Counted from the first letter of the stretch, positions 16,305-26,628 are shown. The stretch is 64,000 nucleotides of DNA from Candidatus Saccharimonadota bacterium (GCA_017431725.1 JAFRKN010000014.1:19620-83619), one strand, 5' to 3'. Notes: a model not told the origin generated them from the letters alone. A program made the numbers and translations.

Positions 16305-19013
16305 CTATTCGTCGTCTTCATCTTGGTTTTGGCTGGGGGCAAAAGTCATTTCGGCAGAAGCCATGTAGCCGGCGGTGTCGGAAATGGTAAATTTGATGGA
16401 ACTATCAGTGTTTTTAAGGGTGTAGCCGCTGATGACGCCATCACTACCTAACGAGATGCCACTTTGTTCGACGCCGTTAACATAGAGAGTATAGCCGGCG
16501 ATATCATAGGTGCCACGTTTGATGGTGGCGATAATGCTTTTACCACTAAAGGAAAGAGAGAGACGCGGTGGTTCGTAATCACAAGTATCGCTAGTGTCGC
16601 GATCATAAGGCTCGGGTACGTTGTAAACGTCGTTGCCAGTCATAGGATCGGTGACTTTGGTGACTTCGACTTCGATTTTGTACTCTTCTGGCGTACAAGA
16701 AGAAGCGAGGAGGTGATTATAGCGGTTGAAAGTAAGGGTTTCTTTAGCAATACCAGAATTTTTGGAAACATTATACCAACTTGGCCAAATGTCGGTTTTA
16801 CCATTAACGGTTAGAGTTTTGAGGCCGGCTGGTCGAATTGGAGTATCGCCAGTTTTCCATTTGCCATCTTGGGCATAAACGTCTTTGTGGACGGATTCCA
16901 TATAATTATTGACAACGCGACGGACAATGGTGTTGTCGGAGTTTCTGAGACCGGAACCATCGTGATTACCATTCCAAACTACTGTAGAAATAGCGGATGA
17001 GAAACTAATCATGAGAGAATCTTTAGTAACGTTGGAATTAGCGGTGGTGGTGGTACCGGTTTTGGAGGCAGTTTCAACACCTGGCACGATAAAGCCGAAG
17101 GCGTAAGATTGAGAGCCCCAAACGAGTGAAGCCCGAGCCACTGGATCGTGAAGAATATCCCAAATCATGTAAGCAACTTGGTCGTCTACAACGCGTTCGC
17201 CTTCATCGTCGGTCCAACTTTCGATAACGTCGCCAGCACTATTTTTGAGCTCAAGAACATAAGTAAGTTCTTTGAAGGAGCCACCACGTGCAATGGAAGC
17301 ATAGGCATTGGCGTGTTCGGTGAGGCGGATATTACAACCGGAACCAATGGCGATAGAAAGACCATAACCTTCGCGGTCGTCGCAATAGGATTTTTCGCCG
17401 AGTTTGTGGGCAATTTCAAGGGAATTGTCTATACCATTGATATAAAGGGCTTTGACGGCGGGAATATTAAGGGAATTGGAAAGGGCTTGGCGAATGGTAA
17501 CATTGCCATAAAATCTGCCGGTGTAATTATTAAGACGACAAGAGCTGGTATTACCAGCACAATAGATGCTATTAATATTTTCATCTTTTAGAACGGTGCC
17601 TGGCGCGTAATTGATACCTTCGCGTTGCATAAAGAGCGGGGTGTAGTCGAGAATTGGCTTGATGGTGGAGCCGGGTTCGAGAAGAGAGTTGGCGGCATTG
17701 TAGGAGCCGTAGGTAGCATTGTTAAAATCTACGGAGCCAACCATAGCAATAACTTGAGAGGTTTCAACATCAAGTGAAGTAAGGGCAATATTGTCGGAGC
17801 CGTTGATATAAAATAGGCTGGAGCCAGCAGCAACGGCAGCTTCGGCGGCTTGCTGAGCACGGTAGTCGAGAGTAGTAGTGATAGTCCAACCGCCCGCGCG
17901 CATCGTAGAAATACCGTATTTTTCTTCTAGCTGAGATTTAACTTCGAGCACAAAATGAGGAGCTAATAAATTGGCATATTGACTGGATTCGGGTTGAATG
18001 GTGTCGAGAATGGCCACCTCTTTGGCTTCGGCGGCTTCTTCTTTGGTAATATAACCCATCGAAACCATGTCGTCGAGAACTTTGTGCTGACGTTCGATTA
18101 GCATTTCGTTGCCATAGACATTGTAGGGATTGAGGACGCCTGGATTATTAGGAATGGCGGCAAGGAGTGCAGACTCGGCTAAATTTAAATCTTTAGCGGA
18201 TTTGCCAAAATAGGTCTTGGCGGCAGACTCAACCCCATTGCGCCGACCACCATAAGGTGATTGATTGAGATACATGGTAATAATTTGCTCTTTGGAATAC
18301 ATCCGTTCAAGCTCAATGGCCAGAATCAACTCTTTGATTTTGCGGTTGAGACCGCCACGATTGGCGCTGGAGGCCTCATCGGAGAAATAAACCTGTTTGA
18401 TGAGCTGCTGGGTGAGGGTGGAGCCACCTTGAACACCTTTGCCAGAAAGGGTGGCAAGCGTAGCACGCACCAGAGCGCCAAAATCAACGCCCATGTGGTT
18501 GTAGAAATTTTTGTCTTCGATAGCAACGGTAGCTTCATACATATATTCGGAAATATCATCCTTGTCGACGACGAGACGATAATCTTCGGTGCCAGTGTCT
18601 TTCCAAAGCACTACGCCGTTGCGGTCTAAGTAGGTATTAACGGTTTCGGAAATGGACATTTCATCGAGACGAATTTGATCAAGATCTTTTTTATAATAAA
18701 GGAAGAGGCCGCCAATAAAAATAATTAAAAGCAAGAAACAAGCGGCAAAAAACTTAAGAATGGCTTTTTGACCGCGCCAAGAAAACCACCATTTAAAAAC
18801 GCGCTTAGGATGAAGTCTGGCAAAAAAGCGCTTAACTGGCTCTTTGGGTAGTTTGGCCAGCTCTTCGGCTCGACGACGCGAGTCGGCTTCCTTCTTTACT
18901 CGATGATTATAAGCTAAACTTGAGTAAAGATTCATATTTTTAGTCGCAGTTTTTTTTGAGGTTTTTTTGGCTTTTTTGAACGGCAAAATAACCTCAGATT
19001 TCTTTTTCTCCAT
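16305..19013 (-). CDS. Class A penicillin-binding protein (transglycosylase/transpeptidase)
   Basis: Bifunctional peptidoglycan synthase of 902 residues. A basic cytoplasmic N-terminus of about 95 residues precedes one membrane anchor (ILKFFAACFLLLIIFIGGLFL). The GT51 domain has ATVAIEDKNFYNHMGVD with the catalytic Glu, and GGSTLTQQLIKQVYF. The transpeptidase has PGSTIKPILDY (SxxK), SNSLNIP (SxN) and SKTGTTTT (KTG). The C-terminus adds an Ig-like or beta-rich region and an acidic tail. TGCTATAAT (reverse strand, 19025-19020) ends six bases before the ATG: leaderless. The flanking murJ diverges from it, and together they complete lipid II export and polymerisation. Confidence 0.94.
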   Translation of the reverse strand: MEKKKSEVILPFKKAKKTSKKTATKNMNLYSSLAYNHRVKKEADSRRRAEELAKLPKEPVKRFFARLHPKRVFKWWFSWRGQKAILKFFAACFLLLIIFIGGLFLYYKKDLDQIRLDEMSISETVNTYLDRNGVVLWKDTGTEDYRLVVDKDDISEYMYEATVAIEDKNFYNHMGVDFGALVRATLATLSGKGVQGGSTLTQQLIKQVYFSDEASSANRGGLNRKIKELILAIELERMYSKEQIITMYLNQSPYGGRRNGVESAAKTYFGKSAKDLNLAESALLAAIPNNPGVLNPYNVYGNEMLIERQHKVLDDMVSMGYITKEEAAEAKEVAILDTIQPESSQYANLLAPHFVLEVKSQLEEKYGISTMRAGGWTITTTLDYRAQQAAEAAVAAGSSLFYINGSDNIALTSLDVETSQVIAMVGSVDFNNATYGSYNAANSLLEPGSTIKPILDYTPLFMQREGINYAPGTVLKDENINSIYCAGNTSSCRLNNYTGRFYGNVTIRQALSNSLNIPAVKALYINGIDNSLEIAHKLGEKSYCDDREGYGLSIAIGSGCNIRLTEHANAYASIARGGSFKELTYVLELKNSAGDVIESWTDDEGERVVDDQVAYMIWDILHDPVARASLVWGSQSYAFGFIVPGVETASKTGTTTTANSNVTKDSLMISFSSAISTVVWNGNHDGSGLRNSDNTIVRRVVNNYMESVHKDVYAQDGKWKTGDTPIRPAGLKTLTVNGKTDIWPSWYNVSKNSGIAKETLTFNRYNHLLASSCTPEEYKIEVEVTKVTDPMTGNDVYNVPEPYDRDTSDTCDYEPPRLSLSFSGKSIIATIKRGTYDIAGYTLYVNGVEQSGISLGSDGVISGYTLKNTDSSIKFTISDTAGYMASAEMTFAPSQNQDEDDE

Positions 19014-19100
19014 ATAGTTATTATAGCATTATTATTTTATAAATGGAAATTTTTATAATGTCAGTTAATTTATAATAAAATAGTATGTTAAAATGAAAAT

Positions 19101-20747
19101 ATGCGACGGTTTAGATTTAGATTTAGGTCGGTAGTGCAACTAGCGAATATTAAATTGTCGGTAAAGTCGGCGGCAATTGTGCTGGCTAGTTCAACTTTAA
19201 TTTCAGCACTTCTAGGATTATTTCGAGACCGTTTATTAAATTCTTATTATCTTGGGACTTATCCAACGGGGATTGATGCTTACACAGCGGCTTTTACCAT
19301 CCCAGATTTTATGTTTTTCATTTTGACATCGGGAGCACTAGCGGTTTCTTTTATACCAGTTTTTAATCAACGTTTGGCAGCAGGAAATAAAAAATCAGCT
19401 TGGGAACTTTCATCGAGTTTATTAAACCTTTTTGCTCTTTTGACGCTCCTTACCAGTATACTAATTATGATTTTTGCAGATCCGCTGATTAGATATATTG
19501 TAAGCCCAGGCTTAGATGAATCTGGAATGGTGCTAGCCATTAATATGACTCGGGTGATTGCAATCAATCCATTTTTGTTTTCGATTGCAACGGTTTTAAC
19601 TTCGGTGCAACAGGCAGTAGGGCGATTTGTGTTTTATGCTTTCGCGCCGGCGATTTATAATATTGGTATTATCATTGGCATTACTTGGTTTACAGGGGGA
19701 ATAAATTTGTTTGGATTGCAAATTTTTGAAGGGGGGATTATGGGGGTGGCGATTGGGGTAATTTTGGGAGCAGTGATGCAATTAATTGTGGCCCTCATTG
19801 GACTGTTTGGGCTGGGAATGGATTATGAATTTAAAATTTATTGGAAAAATCAGGGATTTCGTTCGATTTTGAAATTACTCCCGGCACGGTCTTTGGATCA
19901 GGGGATCGATTATATTAACGGAATTGTCAACACTAATCTTTCATCGAGAATGGGCGTGGGGGCGGTGCGGTCGTTTAACCAAGCTTCGGCCCTGCATCAA
20001 ATGCCAATCAATTTAATTGGGGTGGCGATTTCGACAGCTTTTTTTCCGAAATTAACAGAAGAACTCGGCGGCGGAGACAAAAGAGAATTTTATAATACTT
20101 TTAGGCAAGCTCTCAGAACGATTATTTGGATTGCTTTGCCGGTAGCAGTAATTTCGTTTTTTGCACGAGGTTATGTGGTAAGCTTTATTTCTAATATTGG
20201 CAATAACGACAGTAATGGAACAATTGCTTCTATACTTGGGATGTTAACTATTGCGATTTTTGCAAGATCAATTTTCCATATCGCTTCACGCGGTTTTTAT
20301 GCTTTTCAGGACACTAAAACACCGTTTATAATTTCGATCGTGGCGGTGGGTTTGACGATTTTGATGTCAATCATATTTTATTTGGCGGGTTGGGGGGTGG
20401 ATGGGCTAGATATTGCGCAATCGATTGGAGCGTTGATTGAAATTATAATATTATTATATATATTACAGAAGCGTTCAGGAAATGAACTACTAGATGAAGG
20501 GTTTTGGCGGGCCTTTCTAAGAATGCTTTTTGCGACGGTAATTACGGGATGCGTAGCATTTTCGATGACAAAATTTGTGCCATTAATGATTACCGATACT
20601 TCACTCGTGATTACGATTCCAAAATTCTTGCTAATTGCTACAGTCTCGACGGTGGCTTATCTTTTGGCAAGTTATTTTTTGAATTTAAAAGAGTCCAAGC
20701 CAATTTTTAGATATTTCAAAAAAATACTCTTTAAAAATGTAAAATAA
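19101..20747 (+). CDS. murJ: Lipid II flippase MurJ (MviN)
   Basis: Polytopic membrane protein of 548 residues with about 14 hydrophobic segments. Family landmarks: FRDRLLNSYYLGTYPTGIDAYTAAFTIPDF near residue 40, AVSFIPVFNQ, SLDQGIDYINGIVNTNLSSR and ARSIFHIASRGFYAFQDTKTP. It moves lipid-linked peptidoglycan precursors across the membrane. TGTTAAAAT ends six bases before the ATG, consistent with a leaderless mRNA. The gene is divergent from the PBP gene. Confidence 0.94.
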   Translation: MRRFRFRFRSVVQLANIKLSVKSAAIVLASSTLISALLGLFRDRLLNSYYLGTYPTGIDAYTAAFTIPDFMFFILTSGALAVSFIPVFNQRLAAGNKKSAWELSSSLLNLFALLTLLTSILIMIFADPLIRYIVSPGLDESGMVLAINMTRVIAINPFLFSIATVLTSVQQAVGRFVFYAFAPAIYNIGIIIGITWFTGGINLFGLQIFEGGIMGVAIGVILGAVMQLIVALIGLFGLGMDYEFKIYWKNQGFRSILKLLPARSLDQGIDYINGIVNTNLSSRMGVGAVRSFNQASALHQMPINLIGVAISTAFFPKLTEELGGGDKREFYNTFRQALRTIIWIALPVAVISFFARGYVVSFISNIGNNDSNGTIASILGMLTIAIFARSIFHIASRGFYAFQDTKTPFIISIVAVGLTILMSIIFYLAGWGVDGLDIAQSIGALIEIIILLYILQKRSGNELLDEGFWRAFLRMLFATVITGCVAFSMTKFVPLMITDTSLVITIPKFLLIATVSTVAYLLASYFLNLKESKPIFRYFKKILFKNVK

Positions 20748-20765
20748 CTGATATAATAAATAAAT

Positions 20766-21053
20766 ATGGAGATAAAACGCGAGGACATAATACATCTGGC
20801 TGAACTCTCAAATTTTTCGTTGTCGGAAAAAGAAATTGAGGGGTTGGGAAAAGACTTACAGGAAATTATTAAATACATTTCTCAATTAGACCAGTTAGAC
20901 ACGAACAATATTGAGCCGACTTATCAGGTGTTTGACTTGGAAAATGTTTGGCGTGAAGATGAAATTGTTGAACAAGAAGCAACGCGCGAGGAACTATTAG
21001 CTCTAACAGTAGAGCAAAAAGATCATCAAATTAAAGTGCCAAAGGTTTTATAA
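20766..21053 (+). CDS. gatC: Aspartyl/glutamyl-tRNA amidotransferase subunit C
   Basis: 95-residue GatC, the belt subunit that holds GatA and GatB together. It shows the family pattern: KREDIIHLAELSNFSLSEKEIE at the start, then ISQLDQLDTNNIEPTYQV and the C-terminal KVPKVL. TGATATAAT ends eight bases before the ATG and no ribosome-binding site is visible. The last base of its stop codon overlaps the gatA start (TAATG). Confidence 0.94.
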   Translation: MEIKREDIIHLAELSNFSLSEKEIEGLGKDLQEIIKYISQLDQLDTNNIEPTYQVFDLENVWREDEIVEQEATREELLALTVEQKDHQIKVPKVL

Positions 21054-22432
21054 TGAAAGTCGCGAATAAAAAGGTTACAGCCGAAAGATTAGTGAGGGAC
21101 GCTTTAGAAAAAGCCAAGTATTTTTCGGATTATCATATTTTTACATTTTTGAATGAAGAAGTGGCAATCAAGAAGGCAAAAGAAATTGATAAACGAATCG
21201 CGAAAGGTGAGAAAGTTGGAAAATTAGCGGGCGTGCCTTATGCTTTAAAGGATAATTTTTTAAGTCCAGAGGGAGAAACAACGGCTTCGGCGCATATTTT
21301 GGAAGGATTCACCGCCCCAGTAACGGCAACCGCAGTAGCTAAATTGGAAGCCGAGGGAGCAATCATGATTGGACGAACCAATCTTGATGCTTTTGCACAT
21401 GGTTCGACAACGGAAAACTCCTATTTTGGGCCGACTTTAAATTCTCATGATAAAACGAGGGTGGCGGGAGGTTCGTCTGGGGGTTCGGCAGTAGCGGTAG
21501 CGTTAGATATTGTGGAATTTGCCACCGGAACAGATACAGGCGGTTCAATTCGTCAGCCAGCTTCCTTTAACGGAGTATATGGCCTGAAGCCAACTTTTGG
21601 CACAGTTTCGCGCTATGGAGTGGTAGCGATGGCCTCATCGACGGATTGCATTGGCTTTTTTACTAAAACGCCGGATGATATGAATCTTTTGATGTCAATT
21701 GCGGCTGGGCAAGATCCGAAAGATATGACGACGTTACCAGATTATTATGATGAATCTGAGACAAAATCCCAGAAGGATAGTTTGCGAATCGGTGTGATAA
21801 AAGAATTCGACAACGATTCGGTTAGTCCGGAAATTCGAGAGGCGCTGAAAAAGAAGGTTGAATTATTAAAAGCGAAGGGGCATGAGATAGTTGAGGTAAA
21901 GATGCCGAGTCTAAAATATGCTTTGGCGGCTTATTATATTATTGTGCCGGCAGAAGTAGCGTCAAACTTATCACGACATGATGGAGTGCGTTATGGTTTT
22001 CGCTCGGATAAATCGGCAGATTTGAAAAATTTGTATGAAAATACGCGAAATGAAGGATTTATGCCGGAAAATAAACGGCGCATTATGATTGGAAATTTCG
22101 TGCTATCATCTGGATTTTATGATGCATATTTCTTAAAAGCAGCAAAGGCACGAACCCTAATCGTAAAAGAATACGAAAAAGCGTTTTCGAAATGTGATTT
22201 TCTCTTGGCGCCAGTAACACCAAATCCGGCCTTTAAATTGGGCGAAAAAATTGGCGACCCAGTGGCGATGTATCTTGAGGACATGATGACAGTTTCATTA
22301 AATCTCGCAGGAGTACCAGGCTTAACTATTCCGGCGGGGGAAACGAAGGAAGGCATAGCATTGGGATTGCAATTGATTGGGCCGAGACAAAGTGATAAAA
22401 ACTTAATTCAATTTGCAAAGGAATTAGCATAA
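21053..22432 (+). CDS. gatA: Aspartyl/glutamyl-tRNA amidotransferase subunit A
   Basis: Amidase-signature subunit that releases ammonia from glutamine for conversion of Glu-tRNA-Gln to Gln-tRNA-Gln (or Asp to Asn). The Ser-cisSer-Lys triad is visible: Lys in PYALKDNFLSP, cis-Ser in RVAGGSSGGSAVAVA and nucleophile Ser in TGTDTGGSIRQPASF. The 459 residues are close to the usual 480. Its start overlaps the gatC stop and its stop overlaps the next start, so the operon is translationally coupled. No glutaminyl-tRNA synthetase was seen in the window, which fits use of the indirect route. Confidence 0.96.
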   Translation: MKVANKKVTAERLVRDALEKAKYFSDYHIFTFLNEEVAIKKAKEIDKRIAKGEKVGKLAGVPYALKDNFLSPEGETTASAHILEGFTAPVTATAVAKLEAEGAIMIGRTNLDAFAHGSTTENSYFGPTLNSHDKTRVAGGSSGGSAVAVALDIVEFATGTDTGGSIRQPASFNGVYGLKPTFGTVSRYGVVAMASSTDCIGFFTKTPDDMNLLMSIAAGQDPKDMTTLPDYYDESETKSQKDSLRIGVIKEFDNDSVSPEIREALKKKVELLKAKGHEIVEVKMPSLKYALAAYYIIVPAEVASNLSRHDGVRYGFRSDKSADLKNLYENTRNEGFMPENKRRIMIGNFVLSSGFYDAYFLKAAKARTLIVKEYEKAFSKCDFLLAPVTPNPAFKLGEKIGDPVAMYLEDMMTVSLNLAGVPGLTIPAGETKEGIALGLQLIGPRQSDKNLIQFAKELA

Positions 22433-22851
22433 TGGATGGTGGCGTAGTAGCTTTTATTGTGGCTATATTGATTGTAGCTGTGTTAATTTTTGTAGCAATA
22501 TTATTAACAGGAAAACGTGGTTATCACTTTAATGTTGAGGCATACCAAACGCGATTTTTGACAATTGAAAATAGCTTGAAACAAGAAAATAAAGCTAGCT
22601 TTATGACAACAATTATTGAGGCAGATAAATTACTTGATAAGGCGATGGTGGAAATGGGCGTACCGGGAAAAACTATGGGAGATAGACTTAAAAAAGCTGG
22701 GGGAAGATTTTCGAATTTAAATGGCGTATGGCGTGTGCATAAACTCCGCAATGCAATTGCGCACGAAACTGATTTGGAGATTAGTTATAAACAAGCTAGT
22801 AATGCTTTGGTGATTTATAAACAGGCCTTAAAAGATTTAGGAGCAATCTAA
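22432..22851 (+). CDS. Membrane-anchored HEPN-like protein inside the gat operon
   Basis: 139 residues, unrecognised as a named family. Residues 5-25 form one membrane helix (VVAFIVAILIVAVLIFVAILL); the rest is a cytoplasmic helical domain. Residues 99-113 read VWRVHKLRNAIAHET, where Arg106-x4-His111 matches the RNxxxH motif of HEPN RNases. Its start overlaps the gatA stop (TAATGG) and its stop overlaps the gatB start, so it is fully embedded in the operon. A role on tRNA or the amidotransferase is possible from context but unproven; the HEPN resemblance could also be a non-catalytic helical bundle. Confidence 0.65.
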   Translation: MDGGVVAFIVAILIVAVLIFVAILLTGKRGYHFNVEAYQTRFLTIENSLKQENKASFMTTIIEADKLLDKAMVEMGVPGKTMGDRLKKAGGRFSNLNGVWRVHKLRNAIAHETDLEISYKQASNALVIYKQALKDLGAI

Positions 22852-24368
22852 TGAAATATTATCCAACTATTGGTATAGAGTGTCACGTACAGTTAGCGAC
22901 CAAAACTAAGTTGTTTTCGGAAGTAGATAATGACGCGAGAGGGAAAGAGCCAAATTCTTGTGTTTCGCCGGTAGATTATGCTTTGCCAGGGATGTTGCCA
23001 AGATTAAATGGTGAAGCGATTAAATTAGCAATTCGGGCAGGAAAAGCAATGAATTGTAAGATTAACGCTGCTTCGAGGTTTGACCGAAAACATTATTTTT
23101 ATCCAGATTCGCCAAAGGGTTACCAGATTACGCAGTTTTATCATCCGATTATTGGACCGGGGTTTGTGGAGCTGGCAAATGGCACGAAAATTAGAGTTGA
23201 ACATGCACACCTCGAGGGAGATGCGGGAAAATTAACACATTTTGATACTTATTCTCTAGTCGATTTAAACCGAGTTGATACGCCACTAATCGAGATTGTT
23301 TCGGAGCCGGATATTCATTCGGCAAAGGATGCACACGATTATTGTAAAGAATTGTGGCGATTGATGATTTTTGCGGGCGTTTCTTATGGCGATTTGTATA
23401 ATGGGAATATGCGGTTTGACGTAAATATTTCTCTAGCGCCGGAAGGAGTAAAAAAATTAGGAACACGGGTAGAAATTAAAAATTTGAATTCGTTTAGATC
23501 GGTTGAGCGAGCGGCGGAATATGAGATTACAAGACAGGCGAAATTGCTTGATAACGGCGAAAAAATTATTCAGGAAACACGGGGATGGAGTGATGAAACT
23601 GGTAAAACTACAGCGCAGCGCTCTAAGGAAGAAGCGAAAGATTATCGTTATATGCCAGAATCAGATTTACCACCACTGAATCTTAGTGCTGAATTTATTG
23701 AGGCTGAGTCGGCTAAATTGCCTTTGATGCCAGCGGATTATCGCCAAATATTTGGTAATGCTATCCCAAATGATACACTCGAAATTTTACTCGATTATCC
23801 TACCCTGATGCAAAAAATAGGAGAAGTGGGCGCTAAGACGTTCTCTCTCGACCTCGTTCACTCGCGCCCGTCTTCACGGGGCTCGTTCACTTCGCTCGGG
23901 CAGCAGCCCTCGCGGGACACGGTCTCGAGAGAATCGTCTGGCGCGCTCAAACTAATTGCTAATTTATTTGCATCGGTACTACTAGCTGAAGAAAAGTCGG
24001 CGGAATATCTGAATGATTTACCTCTAGCGAAAGATTTGGCTGAACTGGCAGAGATGAACGAGAAAAAAGAGTTGTCTTCTACTGCGACAAAAGAGGTATT
24101 TTTGCGCTTATTTGATCCGCAAATGAAGGGGCGAGGAGCAAAAAATATTGCGAAAGAATTGGGGCTAATTCAGGAAAATGATTTGGGGGCGCTGGAAGCG
24201 ATTGTTGACACAGTATTAGCAAAACCAGAAACAAAGAAAGCTCAGGATGATTTTAGAGCAGGGGAAGAAAAAGTGATTGGATTTTTGGTCGGGCAGGTGA
24301 TGAAAGAATCACATGGTAAGGCAAATCCGAGCGCTGTGCAAGAGATTTTGAGAAAAAAATTAGCCTAA
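22851..24368 (+). CDS. gatB: Aspartyl/glutamyl-tRNA amidotransferase subunit B, with a 34-codon palindromic insert
   Basis: The subunit that binds mischarged tRNA and carries out the amide transfer. It begins YYPTIGIECHVQLATKTKLFS and has HLEGDAGKLTH, DLNRVDTPLIEIVSEPD, RFDVNISL, EIKNLNSFR and the YRYMPESDLPP block. The C-terminal YqeY-like tail is intact (GFLVGQVMKESHGKANP). At 505 residues it is about 30 longer than usual. The excess is accounted for by an Arg/Ser-rich stretch (TFSLDLVHSRPSSRGSF...SRESSG) at about residues 330-363, encoded by a GC-rich foldback at 23837-23938, in the linker before the tail domain. Confidence 0.95.
   Translation: MKYYPTIGIECHVQLATKTKLFSEVDNDARGKEPNSCVSPVDYALPGMLPRLNGEAIKLAIRAGKAMNCKINAASRFDRKHYFYPDSPKGYQITQFYHPIIGPGFVELANGTKIRVEHAHLEGDAGKLTHFDTYSLVDLNRVDTPLIEIVSEPDIHSAKDAHDYCKELWRLMIFAGVSYGDLYNGNMRFDVNISLAPEGVKKLGTRVEIKNLNSFRSVERAAEYEITRQAKLLDNGEKIIQETRGWSDETGKTTAQRSKEEAKDYRYMPESDLPPLNLSAEFIEAESAKLPLMPADYRQIFGNAIPNDTLEILLDYPTLMQKIGEVGAKTFSLDLVHSRPSSRGSFTSLGQQPSRDTVSRESSGALKLIANLFASVLLAEEKSAEYLNDLPLAKDLAELAEMNEKKELSSTATKEVFLRLFDPQMKGRGAKNIAKELGLIQENDLGALEAIVDTVLAKPETKKAQDDFRAGEEKVIGFLVGQVMKESHGKANPSAVQEILRKKLA
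23837..23938. repeat. GC-rich foldback insert within gatB
   Basis: Arms GACGTTCTCTCTCGACC (23837-23853) and GGTCTCGAGAGAATCGTC (23921-23938) are reverse complements with small bulges. Inside are hairpins CCCGT/ACGGG, GGGC/GCCC and a repeated CTCGTTCACT. The 102 bases equal 34 codons and keep the frame. Composition is far GC-richer than the gene around it. Confidence 0.75.
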
Positions 24369-24383
24369 ACGGCCGATATTCTC

Positions 24384-24412
24384 ATTATATCACACATTTT
24401 ATGAAATGTCAA
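24384..24412 (-). promoter_or_regulatory. Perfect-consensus antisense promoter downstream of gatB
   Basis: Reverse strand TTGACA (24412-24407), 17 bases, TATAAT (24389-24384), with extended TGTGA. It points into the gatB 3' end; no reverse-strand gene follows. Confidence 0.5.
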
Positions 24413-24451
24413 GTTTTAATTCTGGGAGGGTCTTTTCTTTTTGATTAATTT

Positions 24452-24461
24452 GTGATAGAAT
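24452..24461 (+). promoter_or_regulatory. fusA promoter (extended -10)
   Basis: GTGATAGAAT-type extended -10 (TAGAAT 24456-24461); the -35 is weak. Leader of about 60 bases before fusA. Confidence 0.45.
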
Positions 24462-24526
24462 GAAAAAAATCTGTCTTCTTTTTGAGTGTGAGCTCGGCAG
24501 AAAACAATAATAAAATAAAGGAGCAT

Positions 24527-26626
24527 ATGGCTACTGACATTAAGGATTTAAGTAAGCTGCGAAATATCGGGATTATTGCTCATATTGACGCAGGGAAAAC
24601 TACGACTTCTGAGGCGATTTTGTATCGCACAGGTTTAAAACATAAGATTGATTTAGTAAAAGGGGGAACTGGTGGTGCTGATACTGACTGGATGGAACAG
24701 GAAAAGGAACGTGGAATTACCATTACTTCAGCGGCCGTAACAGTTTATTGGAAGAATCATCAAATTAATATTATTGACACTCCGGGCCATATTGATTTTA
24801 CGGCGGAGGTGGAGCGGTCTCTGCGCGTGTTGGATGGCGCAGTAGTAGTTTTTGACGGAAAAATGGGAGTAGAGGCGCAGTCCGAGACGGTTTGGCGCCA
24901 AGCGACCAAATATGGCGTGCCACGTATCTGTTTTGTAAATAAAATTAATCAGATTGGTGGAGATTTTTATAAATCACTTGATTCTATCCATAAGCGTTTA
25001 TCGAAAAATGCAGTGGCCATCCATCTTCCGATTGGTTTTGAAAAAGACATTTGTGGAGTAGTTGATTTAATTGATATGAAGGCTTACACCTATAAAGATT
25101 ACGCCGATCATGAATTGACTGTGGGTGAAATTCCAGCTGATATGGTAGAAAAGGCCAAAAATGCGCGTTCGATGTTGATTGAAGAAGCAGTGCAAGCGGA
25201 CGAAGCTTTGATGGATAAGTTCTTTAGCGAAGGTGAAGATTCAATTACGGTAGATGAATTAAAAGCAGCACTTCGAAAACGGGTTCTAGACGGTGATTTC
25301 TTCTTGGTGACCGGTGGAGATGGACGCGGAGTGATTGTGGAGAAGGTACTTGACCTTATGACCGATTATTTGCCATCACCGCTCGATCGTGATCAGGGAC
25401 AAACCGTCGGAACGAATCCAAAAACTGGCGACCAGGTGGTCCGTAAAGCGGATAATTCTGAGCCTTTGACGGCATTGGCCTTTAAAATTGCGACGGATCC
25501 ATTTGTAGGTAAGTTGATTTTTATTCGCGTTTATGCAGGGAAATTAAAGTCTGGCGATACTATTTTGAATGCTTCGACTGGTGATAAAGAACGAATTGGA
25601 CGTTTAGTTCGGATGCATGCCAATGACCGAAAGGATATTTCGGAAATCGGGGCGGGGGACATTGCGGCAGTAGTAGGATTAAAGAATTGTACAACTGGGA
25701 CGACTTTGTGTGATCCAGCACATCCGATTTTGTTGGAGTCAATTGACTTTCCCGATCCACCGGTATCGATTGCTGTAGAACCTAAAACTAAAGCTGATCA
25801 GGAAAAAATGGGGATTGGGCTATCGAAAATGGCTGAGGAAGACCCAACTTTCCGCGTGCATACCGATGAGGAAACGGGACAGACGATTATTTCGGGTATG
25901 GGCGAGCTGCATCTTGAGATTATTATTGACCGCTTGAAACGCGAACACAATGTTGAGGCCAATACGGGTGCGCCACAGGTAGCTTATCGTGAAACGATTA
26001 AGGGAACGGCAGAAGCTCAGGGTAAACATATTAAGCAGTCTGGTGGACGTGGTCAGTATGGTGATGTTTGGATTAAGTTTGAGCCAAATGAGGCGGGAAA
26101 GGGCTTTGAGTTTATTGATCAAATTAAGGGTGGTGTGGTGCCACAAGAATATCGTAAACCAGTCCAGAAAGGCGTTGAAGATACGCTTGCTGGTGGTGTC
26201 ATTGCTGGTTATCCAGTGGTTGACGTCAAGGCAACTCTTTACGATGGCTCCTACCACGACGTAGACTCCTCTGAGCTCGCCTTTACCCTCGCTGGTAGTT
26301 TGGCAACCCGTGAAGGCATCAAAAAGGCTAATCCAGTATTACTTGAGCCGGTTATGAAGATGGAAATTACCACGCCAGAAGATTTCATGGGTGACGTGAT
26401 TGGTGATATCAACTCGAGACGGGGACGTATTGACGAGATGGAAGATTTGAATGGTGGAGCGAAATTAATTAAAGCATTTTGTCCGTTGGCTAATTTGTTT
26501 GGTTATACTGGGGATTTGCGTGGAATGACGCAAGGGCGGGCGGCTTCTTCGATGGAACTCTATGCCTATGAGGAAGTTCCACCGAACGTAGCTCAAGAAA
26601 TTATTGAAAAGCGGAATTCGAAATAA
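24527..26626 (+). CDS. fusA: Elongation factor G
   Basis: Translocation GTPase of 699 residues. G1 [10 protein letters not shown]2 with [11 protein letters not shown]3 DTPGHIDF and G4 NKIN are visible in the first 140 residues. NKIN stands in place of the usual NKMD/NKLD. Domains II-V follow; domain IV carries [17 protein letters not shown] chose ATG 24527 ([11 protein letters not shown]) because GGAG lies four to seven bases upstream; the frame is open back to a TTG at 24482. It is followed by a strong terminator. It lies on the same strand as tuf and rpsJ further on, suggesting remnants of a str operon. Confidence 0.97.
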   Translation: MATDIKDLSKLRNIGIIAHIDAGKTTTSEAILYRTGLKHKIDLVKGGTGGADTDWMEQEKERGITITSAAVTVYWKNHQINIIDTPGHIDFTAEVERSLRVLDGAVVVFDGKMGVEAQSETVWRQATKYGVPRICFVNKINQIGGDFYKSLDSIHKRLSKNAVAIHLPIGFEKDICGVVDLIDMKAYTYKDYADHELTVGEIPADMVEKAKNARSMLIEEAVQADEALMDKFFSEGEDSITVDELKAALRKRVLDGDFFLVTGGDGRGVIVEKVLDLMTDYLPSPLDRDQGQTVGTNPKTGDQVVRKADNSEPLTALAFKIATDPFVGKLIFIRVYAGKLKSGDTILNASTGDKERIGRLVRMHANDRKDISEIGAGDIAAVVGLKNCTTGTTLCDPAHPILLESIDFPDPPVSIAVEPKTKADQEKMGIGLSKMAEEDPTFRVHTDEETGQTIISGMGELHLEIIIDRLKREHNVEANTGAPQVAYRETIKGTAEAQGKHIKQSGGRGQYGDVWIKFEPNEAGKGFEFIDQIKGGVVPQEYRKPVQKGVEDTLAGGVIAGYPVVDVKATLYDGSYHDVDSSELAFTLAGSLATREGIKKANPVLLEPVMKMEITTPEDFMGDVIGDINSRRGRIDEMEDLNGGAKLIKAFCPLANLFGYTGDLRGMTQGRAASSMELYAYEEVPPNVAQEIIEKRNSK

Positions 26627-26628
26627 TC

